Assembly: GCA_023146575.1 (NCBI GenBank)
Contig: JAGLBU010000089.1
Location: forward strand, 1-7,092
DNA: 7,092 nucleotides
Origin: Methylococcales bacterium
GTDB lineage: Bacteria > Pseudomonadota > Gammaproteobacteria > Methylococcales > Methylomonadaceae
Direction of reading: 5' to 3'
Of the stretch, positions 1 through 4,660 are shown piece by piece. The position numbers were made by a program, and so were the translations under genes. Within the stretch, counting starts at the first letter, position 1. Every line of letters begins with the position of its first letter. The notes under the pieces are model-generated. The model ran no database searches. It worked only from the letters and a program-made list of their open reading frames with translations, and was not told the DNA's origin.

Positions 1-514
1 TTGATGGTAAATCATCCCACGTTATCATGGCATTTTCAAGTGAAAATCCTGCAACCGCAAATGTTGATAATGGGTTTTCAGTTGTCGAGCCATCTTCTGT
101 GGATAACGCTTCTAAATCTGCCCAATTGGTTGTTCCATGTTTGTTTTTAGCCAGATGTAACACTAATCCTTTGATAACAATTTCACTCACTTCTAGTTTT
201 TTTGATAATAAGGGAATCACTCTGATTTTTAGTTGGCTTTGTTTAATTTGAGCAAAATAAGGGGCTTGGAATCCTTGTGCATTGCCTAAGGTGATTTTTT
301 GAGTTGAAAACCCGATCCAAGGGAAAAGTGATAATTCAATATCACCGTCAATTATGAACGTCCTACCTGTTAGCTCTTTTACCGTACTTTCAATTTCGTG
401 TTTAAAGTCGTTAGGGTTCATGATGAAAGGCGAGGATGCCAACGTAATCAAGGCGATCATAAATAACCCTGAAAAGGTGTAGAGGGTTATGCTGATGGCT
501 TTTTTTATTTTCAT
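1..514 (-). CDS. AsmA family protein, N-terminal part (runs off the left edge)
   Basis: Read on the minus strand from an ATG at 514, the frame stays open to the window edge (171 codons seen). It starts with a Lys-rich N-terminus (MKIKKA), then one hydrophobic segment at about residues 8-31, the usual inner-membrane anchor or signal of AsmA proteins. The following region has the AsmA N-terminal signature in order: a conserved TGR at about 49-51, a D-G-D-I-E-L-S strand, LFPWIGFS at 63-70, an LGNAQGF block at 76-82, IPLLSKK at 100-106, an I-V-I-K-G-L segment, and a GTTNWADL block at 127-134. Family members are large envelope proteins with a periplasmic body, linked to outer-membrane assembly or lipid transport. 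The C-terminus is not visible, so the subfamily is open. No convincing Shine-Dalgarno precedes the ATG; this start was chosen because it gives the complete anchor. The divergent neighbour starts at 617. Confidence 0.88.
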   Translation of the reverse strand, partial: MKIKKAISITLYTFSGLFMIALITLASSPFIMNPNDFKHEIESTVKELTGRTFIIDGDIELSLFPWIGFSTQKITLGNAQGFQAPYFAQIKQSQLKIRVIPLLSKKLEVSEIVIKGLVLHLAKNKHGTTNWADLEALSTEDGSTTENPLSTFAVAGFSLENAMITWDDLPS

Positions 515-616
515 TCTAGAAAATTAAGTGCGATCAGGAAAAATATCGAATATGATTGAATTTTTATCATCTCTTTTTAAAAAAAGATCCTAGAAACAAC
601 TAATAAAGGATAATAA

Positions 617-865
617 ATGTTTATTTTGGCAAAAATGGTCGGAATTATCGTGCTAGTCTGGTTTTCAATGTCCGCAAAATCGTATGGGGAATACTGGCTT
701 AGATGGGCAATTGTAGGCTTGATTGGTTATTGGCTCACATGGATATTATTATACGCGACGTTAAGTATTCCGATTGGGCCTACCTTTGTCGCCTTGGGTG
801 TGACGTATTTTATACGCAAAAAATTAGTTTATGACGCGAAAAAAAAGCAAGCGGATAATTCTTAA
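617..865 (+). CDS. small membrane protein of unknown function (82 aa)
   Basis: I do not recognise this as a named family. It has a well-spaced ribosome binding site (AAAGGA ending 7 bases before the ATG), which supports it as a real gene. The protein is strongly hydrophobic, with likely membrane segments at about residues 8-20, 28-49 and 53-66, separated by a short polar stretch (AKSYGEYWLR, 20-29). The last 16 residues are charged and Lys-rich (RKKLVYDAKKKQADNS), which by the positive-inside rule places the C-terminus in the cytoplasm. The layout (short helix, A-K-x-x-G-x-x-W-x-R-W-A-I-x-G turn, then one or two helices) resembles many short uncharacterised bacterial membrane proteins. It is divergent from the AsmA-family gene and convergent with the peroxiredoxin gene. 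It has no terminator of its own with a U-tract on this strand. Function unknown. Confidence 0.72.
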   Translation: MFILAKMVGIIVLVWFSMSAKSYGEYWLRWAIVGLIGYWLTWILLYATLSIPIGPTFVALGVTYFIRKKLVYDAKKKQADNS

Positions 866-902
866 AAAAACCAGCGTATCGACCTAAACCGATGCGCTGG
901 TT
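864..902 (-). terminator. rho-independent terminator of the peroxiredoxin gene
   Basis: A 13-bp stem (869-881 with 890-902, one G-U pair) closes an 8-base loop. Read on the minus strand it is followed at once by seven T residues (870 down to 864), so it terminates the peroxiredoxin transcript coming from 926. On the plus strand the stem is followed by CAAAG with no T-run. It is therefore not a convincing terminator for the small membrane protein gene, though it could still act as a 3' end stabiliser. The T-run overlaps that gene's stop codon. Confidence 0.88.
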
Positions 903-925
903 CAAAGACTGATTAACCTAAAAAA

Positions 926-1531
926 TTAAAGCTTATCGGCATTTTCATCTAAATATTTTGCAACGCCTGCTGGGTTTGCATCCATGCCAGAATCGCCTTT
1001 TGACCAACCTGCTGGACAAACTTCACCGTGTTCTTCATGGAATTGTAGGGCATCAATCATGCGTAACATTTCATCCATATTACGCCCTAGTGGTAAATCA
1101 TTGACCACTTGATGACGAACCATGCCCGCTTTATCAATTAAAAAACTACCACGATAAGCAACTGCTGGAGCATCGGCTTCAACATCATAGTCTTTACAAA
1201 TACTGTGTGCCATATCGGCAGCCATTGTATAACCGACCTTACCAATACCGCCTTCATTTATGGGAGTATTACGCCACGCATTATGGGTAAAATGCGAATC
1301 AATTGAAACTGTAATTACTTCAACACCACGGCTGGTAAAATCATCCATACGGTGATCCAGTGCAATTAATTCACTAGGGCAAACAAAGGTAAAGTCCAAT
1401 GGGTAAAACATAATTACCGCATATTTGTCATTTATTGCCTCAGAAAGACTGAAGGAATCTACTATTTCACCATTACCTAACACCGCAGGTACGGTAAAGT
1501 CAGGGGCTTTTTTACCAACTAAAACGCTCAT
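926..1531 (-). CDS. typical 2-Cys peroxiredoxin (AhpC/Prx1 family)
   Basis: A thiol peroxidase of 201 aa, full length for the family, reducing H2O2, organic peroxides and possibly peroxynitrite in the cytoplasm. The catalytic P-x-x-x-T-x-x-C motif is seen at 44-51 (Pro44, Thr48, peroxidatic Cys51 in FVCPSE), with the supporting active-site Arg127 in AYRGSFLID. The resolving cysteine is Cys172 in GEVCPAGW, making this a dimer-forming typical 2-Cys enzyme. A third cysteine is Cys112. A GGIG motif at 94-97 corresponds to one half of the pair linked to hyperoxidation sensitivity. The C-terminal Tyr-Phe motif is absent (the chain ends ADKL), so I infer a fairly robust enzyme. The start is fixed by GGAGA eight bases upstream. 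The reductant partner (AhpF or thioredoxin/thioredoxin reductase) is not in the window. It is probably monocistronic: its own terminator lies downstream and a divergent gene upstream. Confidence 0.95.
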   Translation of the reverse strand: MSVLVGKKAPDFTVPAVLGNGEIVDSFSLSEAINDKYAVIMFYPLDFTFVCPSELIALDHRMDDFTSRGVEVITVSIDSHFTHNAWRNTPINEGGIGKVGYTMAADMAHSICKDYDVEADAPAVAYRGSFLIDKAGMVRHQVVNDLPLGRNMDEMLRMIDALQFHEEHGEVCPAGWSKGDSGMDANPAGVAKYLDENADKL

Positions 1532-1585
1532 TTATTTATCTCCAAATGTTTTATAAATCAATTGTTTATATAGCTAAAACTCTAG

Positions 1586-1619
1586 CCGCTTTAATAGCGG
1601 AAATTTTATTCTACACCAA
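1586..1619 (-). promoter_or_regulatory. candidate promoter and overlapping dyad upstream of the peroxiredoxin gene
   Basis: On the minus strand TTGGTG (1619-1614) and TATTAA (1596-1591) are separated by 17 bases, a plausible but non-ideal sigma70 pair. The -10 element lies inside a perfect inverted repeat with 5-bp arms, CCGCT-N5-AGCGG (1586-1600). Such a placement would suit a repressor site. The arms do not let me name the regulator, and I see no clear OxyR-type spaced half-sites. The predicted leader to the ATG at 1531 is about 50 bases. Treat as tentative. Confidence 0.28.
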
Positions 1620-1659
1620 AATACTCAGGAATTGTTTAATTAATTAGGAATTCTTTTGC

Positions 1660-1688
1660 TTGCTTTTATAAAGAGGACTAGGCATAAT
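1660..1688 (+). promoter_or_regulatory. candidate sigma70 promoter of the AP2-like gene
   Basis: TTGCTT (1660-1665) and CATAAT (1683-1688) are separated by exactly 17 bases on the plus strand. Transcription would start near 1694-1696 and give a leader of about 115 bases before the ATG at 1810. This is unusually long for such a small gene and matches the structured sequence found there. Pattern match by eye only. Confidence 0.38.
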
Positions 1689-1689
1689 T

Positions 1690-1722
1690 TGTAAGCATAG
1701 ACTTACAGAAAAATCTTGTAAG
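1690..1722 (+). promoter_or_regulatory. dyad TGTAAG-N6-CTTACA with a third TGTAAG arm
   Basis: TGTAAG (1690-1695) and CTTACA (1702-1707) form a perfect 6-bp inverted repeat. A second TGTAAG lies at 1717-1722, within a repeated octamer TTGTAAGC (1689-1696 and 1716-1723). The middle arm CTTACA can pair with either outer arm, so the two hairpins exclude each other in RNA. As DNA, the first dyad covers the predicted transcription start, where a repressor would bind. I cannot tell operator from RNA switch, nor name a regulator; autoregulation by the downstream AP2-like protein is possible. Confidence 0.35.
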
Positions 1723-1730
1723 CCTGTCCC

Positions 1731-1790
1731 ACGCTGACAAAGGGGATCACAACTCTTAGGTCGTCTGTTTGTTGCCAGCGTTTCTTTTTC
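1731..1790 (+). promoter_or_regulatory. imperfect leader hairpin followed by a U-rich tract before the AP2-like gene
   Basis: ACGCTGACAAA (1731-1741) can pair with TTTGT (1768-1772) and CAGCGT (1776-1781), leaving a 3-base bulge, about 11 pairs in all. A 26-base apical region (1742-1767) remains. The 3' arm runs straight into TTTCTTTTTC (1781-1790), and the ribosome binding site AGGAG follows at 1797-1801. This order of hairpin, U-rich run, SD and start is that of a leader attenuator or translational switch. I do not recognise it as a known riboswitch class. The large loop and interrupted U-tract make it weaker than a standard terminator. Confidence 0.33.
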
Positions 1791-1805
1791 TAAGTTAGGA
1801 GTCAT
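1777..1805 (+). repeat. direct repeat, copy 1 (AGCGT ... TTAGGAGTCAT)
   Basis: AGCGT (1777-1781) and TTAGGAGTCAT (1795-1805) flank a 13-base segment just before the AP2-like start. The same 16 bases occur joined, without that segment, at 2318-2333. This copy contains the functional AGGAG ribosome binding site. Confidence 0.5.
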
Positions 1806-1809
1806 CAGA

Positions 1810-2319
1810 ATGGTCAAGCATAAACATATTACCGAACCCGATGTTTTTGGTTATCAAGTTCGCATCGTAAGACGCGGTAAAGAAACAAGTCGCTATTTTT
1901 CACACAAACTTTGGGGCAATAAATCCAAATCACTTTCAGCAGCGATCGCTTGGCGTGAACAAATGCTGGTTGTCTTAAAAGGCAGTCGCACCCGCTTTTT
2001 AAAGCCTCCAAAAAATAAAACAACCACGGGGGTTACAGGTGTTTCTAGAACGATTAAATACGATCATCGTAAAGATAAAAGCTATTTATGTTATACCGTT
2101 TTTTGGGTAAAGGATCGTAAATCTAAAAACAAAACTTTTCAAGTGGGCAATGTAGATACCATTACCGCCAATGATGAATTACACGCGTTTCGTACCGCAC
2201 GTCTGTTTAGACACTGCTATGAGCATTCTATTGATCATGATCTTCCGTTTCATGAAGCTAAATTTTCAGGTTGGAAAAAAGTACGTTTGTATGAAAATCA
2301 GAATCTAAATGCAACCTAG
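1810..2319 (+). CDS. AP2/ERF-like DNA-binding protein, two repeated units
   Basis: A 169-aa, very basic protein rich in Lys and Arg. The second half (about 73-137) has the look of an AP2/ERF-type fold: a TGVTGVSR opening (73-80), beta strands around SYLCYTVFW (91-99) and KNKTFQVG (107-113), then a helix-like stretch with ELHAFRTARLFRHCYE (123-138). The first half (about 12-52) has a similar order: GYQVRIVRRGKETSRYF, then a helix-like SLSAAIAWREQ. I therefore read it as a degenerate tandem of two units. Prokaryotic AP2-like domains occur in homing endonucleases, phage proteins and stand-alone proteins often annotated as pathogenesis-related/ERF-like. No nuclease motif (HNH, GIY-YIG) is seen, so DNA binding is the only inferred activity. 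AGGAG eight bases upstream fixes the start. It stands alone, divergent from the peroxiredoxin gene, with its own terminator. Existence is sure, domain call moderate, role unknown. Confidence 0.62.
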   Translation: MVKHKHITEPDVFGYQVRIVRRGKETSRYFSHKLWGNKSKSLSAAIAWREQMLVVLKGSRTRFLKPPKNKTTTGVTGVSRTIKYDHRKDKSYLCYTVFWVKDRKSKNKTFQVGNVDTITANDELHAFRTARLFRHCYEHSIDHDLPFHEAKFSGWKKVRLYENQNLNAT

Positions 2320-2333
2320 CGTTTAGGAGTCAT
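2318..2333 (+). repeat. direct repeat, copy 2 (AGCGTTTAGGAGTCAT)
   Basis: These 16 bases match 1777-1781 plus 1795-1805 exactly, and begin within the stop codon of the AP2-like gene. The copy includes a good ribosome binding site (AGGAG), but no open frame follows; a terminator begins five bases later. It may be the trace of a lost tandem gene copy or of an insertion boundary, or a coincidence. Confidence 0.45.
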
Positions 2334-2337
2334 TCTA

Positions 2338-2364
2338 CACCTAATTAATCGTAGGTGCTTTTTT
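2338..2364 (+). terminator. rho-independent terminator after the AP2-like gene
   Basis: CACCTA (2338-2343) pairs with TAGGTG (2352-2357) around an 8-base loop. After one C comes a run of six T (2359-2364). The stem is short (6 bp), so termination may be partial. It separates the AP2-like gene from pgk. Confidence 0.62.
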
Positions 2365-2442
2365 AATTAAGATACTCTTTTAAGTCAATATAGTTTAGTA
2401 TTTAGGGCAATTTTTTTCTTCTACATTTATATAGGAAGTATT

Positions 2443-3618
2443 ATGCCCATTATTAAAATGACTGACTTGGACTTAAAGGGTAAACGGGTTCTAATCCGTC
2501 AGGACTTAAATGTCCCGATTAAAGACGGGGTGGTGACAAGCGATTTGCGCATTAAAGCCAGTGTTCCAACCATTGAAAAAGCCTTATCGGCAGGGGCGGC
2601 AGTTATGGTCATGTCGCATTTAGGTCGCCCAAGTGAAGGTGAATATGAATCAAAATTTAGCTTAAAACCTGTGGCTGAACGTTTGGCTAAATTACTCAAT
2701 AAACCCGTTCGTTTAGAAAAAGAATGGTTAGCAGGCATTAAAATCACCACGGGTGAAGTGGTTTTATGTGAGAACGTTCGTTTTAACATTGGTGAAAAAG
2801 GCAATAATTCCGACTTAGGTAAAAAAATGGCGGAATTGTGTGATATTTATGTCATGGATGCCTTTGGAACCGCCCACAGAGCGCAAGCGTCAACCCATAG
2901 TGTTGGCGAACAAGCGCCTGTTGCTTGTGCAGGACCTTTACTGGCCAATGAATTAAAGGCATTAGGCGCAGCTTTAGAACACCCTGAAAAACCATTAGTG
3001 GCGATTGTTGGTGGTTCAAAAGTCTCCACAAAATTGACGGTATTGGATTCCTTATCGGCTAAAGTAGATCAATTAATTGTTGGTGGCGGGATTGCTAATA
3101 CCTTTATTGCCGCCGCAGGTTTCCCTGTCGGTAAATCTTTATATGAAGCTGATTTAGTCGATGAAGCTAAACGATTAATGGCAGCAGCAGACGCGAAAGG
3201 ATCAAGTATTCCTGTGCCAGTTGATGTCGTTTGCGCTAAAGAATTTTCTGACACAGCTGAAGCGACGGTCAAGCTTGTGAAAGATGTTGAAGCCGATGAT
3301 TTAATTTTAGACATTGGTCCTGAAACCGCGAAACAACACTCTGAAATTTTAAATTCTGCTAAAACCATTTTATGGAATGGCCCTGTTGGTGTCTTTGAGA
3401 TTGATCAGTTTGCGGAAGGTACAAAATCGTTATCAACCGCTATTGCCCAAAGCGATGCTTTTTCAGTTGCAGGGGGTGGCGATACGTTAGCCGCGATTGA
3501 TAAATATGGTATTAGCGAACAAGTCTCTTACACTTCAACGGGTGGCGGGGCTTTTTTAGAGTTTTTAGAAGGTAAAGTTTTACCTGCGGTTGCCATGCTT
3601 GAAAAACGCGGCGCTTAA
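2443..3618 (+). CDS. pgk: phosphoglycerate kinase
   Basis: Cytoplasmic enzyme of glycolysis, gluconeogenesis and the Calvin cycle, interconverting 1,3-bisphosphoglycerate plus ADP and 3-phosphoglycerate plus ATP. The 391 aa are normal for bacterial monomers. N-domain substrate motifs are clear: RQDLNVP near 19-25, SHLGRPSEG near 58-66, [11 protein letters not shown] near 109-119, and the [14 protein letters not shown] block near 138-151. The nucleotide-binding C-domain shows GGSKVSTKL (190-198), GGGIANTF (214-221), WNGPVGVFE (312-320), GGGDTLAAI (346-354) and the final [14 protein letters not shown]. The start is set by AGGAAG four bases before ATG. Common partners (gap/epd, pyk, fba) are not adjacent here, and terminators lie on both sides, so it may be a single-gene unit. 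I could not pick a convincing promoter in 2365-2442. Confidence 0.97.
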   Translation: MPIIKMTDLDLKGKRVLIRQDLNVPIKDGVVTSDLRIKASVPTIEKALSAGAAVMVMSHLGRPSEGEYESKFSLKPVAERLAKLLNKPVRLEKEWLAGIKITTGEVVLCENVRFNIGEKGNNSDLGKKMAELCDIYVMDAFGTAHRAQASTHSVGEQAPVACAGPLLANELKALGAALEHPEKPLVAIVGGSKVSTKLTVLDSLSAKVDQLIVGGGIANTFIAAAGFPVGKSLYEADLVDEAKRLMAAADAKGSSIPVPVDVVCAKEFSDTAEATVKLVKDVEADDLILDIGPETAKQHSEILNSAKTILWNGPVGVFEIDQFAEGTKSLSTAIAQSDAFSVAGGGDTLAAIDKYGISEQVSYTSTGGGAFLEFLEGKVLPAVAMLEKRGA

Positions 3619-3629
3619 AATAGTTTAAC

Positions 3630-3668
3630 GTGTGATGAACGTGACCTCCTTGTTCATCACACTTTTTT
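3630..3668 (+). terminator. strong rho-independent terminator after pgk, with anti-SD-like loop
   Basis: A perfect 11-bp stem (3630-3640 with 3652-3662) is followed by six T (3663-3668). The 11-base loop (3641-3651) contains ACCTCCTT, identical to the anti-Shine-Dalgarno core at the 3' end of bacterial 16S rRNA. The hairpin starts 11 bases after the pgk stop and its T-run ends only five bases before the cobD ATG. Transcription of cobD must therefore come from read-through or from a start not recognised here. Confidence 0.9.
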
Positions 3669-3673
3669 AATTT

Positions 3674-4660
3674 ATGGACTCAACTCACGGTGGACAATTA
3701 CGCCATGCCGCTGAACACTACCAAATTCCCCTTAAAAACTGGATAGACCTGTCCACAGGCATCAATCCCAATGGTTATCCTGTGAGTGATATTCCAGCCG
3801 ACTGCTGGCAACGTTTACCCGAAGATAATGACGATTTATTAATTGCGGCACAGCAGTATTATCAAGCTGATAGCTTATTAGCGATTGCAGGAACGCAAGC
3901 GGCCATTCAAAGTCTTCCGCAGTATTTTCCTTGTTCAAAAGTAGGTATTTTAAGCCCCAGTTATTATGAGCATAAAGCCTGTTGGCAACGTGCGGGTCAT
4001 GAAATTATTCCCTTATCGCCTCATACAATTGAGGAACATTTACGTCAACTTAAGGTATTAATTATTGTAAACCCTAATAATCCCACAGGACATGTGTTTT
4101 CAAAACAACAGTTATTGGATTGGCATAAAATTTTACAGGCTCAAAATGGGGTCTTAATTGTCGATGAAGCTTTTATTGATACCGACCCTAAACAGAGCTT
4201 AACGACTTATTCACCACGCAAAGGTTTAATCATTTTACGTTCAATCGGCAAATTTTTTGGTTTAGCAGGGGTTCGTTGTGGCTTTGTAGTAGCAGAATCC
4301 AACTTTTTAAAACAGCTTGAATCAACGCTTGGAATTTGGTCAATTAGTCATCCTAGCCGTTATATTACGACCCAAGCATTAAAAAATTTTACGTGGCAAC
4401 AACAGACGAGAGCGGCATTAAAGCAACAGTCAAGATCACTGCAACAACTTTTAAAAAAACAAGGTTTAATGGTTACAGGACGTCATGTCCTTTTTCAATG
4501 GATTAAAACCCATAGGGCAGCAGAAATACATCATAAACTGGCTCAACAAGGTATTTTTACCCGTTTATTTGATGAACCTCAAAGTCTACGGTTTGGATTG
4601 CCCAAAAATAGTGACCAAAGTCTACAATTAGCACTAGCCCTTTCTAAAATTACGCCATGA
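3674..4660 (+). CDS. cobD: threonine-phosphate decarboxylase (CobD; CobC in Pseudomonas naming)
   Basis: A PLP enzyme of the class I/II aminotransferase fold. It decarboxylates L-threonine O-3-phosphate to (R)-1-amino-2-propanol O-2-phosphate, the side-arm that joins the corrin ring to the nucleotide loop of cobalamin. The family opening HGGQLRHAA (5-13) and WIDLSTGINPNGYP (23-36) separates it from the related histidinol-phosphate aminotransferase. Further motifs are NPNNPTG (133-139), VDEAF with the PLP-nitrogen Asp164, RSIGKFFGLAGVRCGF with PLP lysine 193, and Arg306 in SLRFGLP for the carboxylate. The 328 aa are slightly short but complete. No Shine-Dalgarno is present: the ATG follows a terminator T-run by five bases. 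The start is kept because the conserved opening begins here. No other cobalamin gene is in the window. It overlaps ppk1 by four bases. Confidence 0.87.
   Translation: MDSTHGGQLRHAAEHYQIPLKNWIDLSTGINPNGYPVSDIPADCWQRLPEDNDDLLIAAQQYYQADSLLAIAGTQAAIQSLPQYFPCSKVGILSPSYYEHKACWQRAGHEIIPLSPHTIEEHLRQLKVLIIVNPNNPTGHVFSKQQLLDWHKILQAQNGVLIVDEAFIDTDPKQSLTTYSPRKGLIILRSIGKFFGLAGVRCGFVVAESNFLKQLESTLGIWSISHPSRYITTQALKNFTWQQQTRAALKQQSRSLQQLLKKQGLMVTGRHVLFQWIKTHRAAEIHHKLAQQGIFTRLFDEPQSLRFGLPKNSDQSLQLALALSKITP

Noticed and set aside
27..251. Plus-strand open frame of 74 codons
   Set aside because: It lies antisense inside the AsmA-family gene, whose minus-strand translation shows clear family motifs; no SD or recognisable protein features.
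572..587. A/T palindrome TCTTTTTAAAAAAAGA between the AsmA-family and small membrane protein genes
   Set aside because: Low-complexity A/T run with no room for a hairpin loop unless the arms slip; no convincing promoter pair could be placed around it on either strand.
864..902. Bidirectional terminator serving the small membrane protein gene as well
   Set aside because: The plus-strand side of the stem is followed by CAAAGACT, not a T-run, so only the minus-strand function is supported.
1640..1648. TTAATTAGG as an inverted match to CCTAATTAA at 2340-2348, suggesting terminal inverted repeats of a mobile unit around the AP2-like gene
   Set aside because: Only nine A/T-rich bases match, with no target-site duplication or transposase; likely chance.
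1829..2023. Minus-strand open frame inside the AP2-like gene
   Set aside because: Short shadow frame with no SD and no protein features; the plus-strand frame has a clear SD, a terminator and a sensible protein.
2389..2394. TATAGT as a -10 element for pgk
   Set aside because: No acceptable -35 hexamer at 16-18 bases spacing.
2499..3368. Three minus-strand open frames within pgk
   Set aside because: Antisense shadows of a highly conserved enzyme gene.
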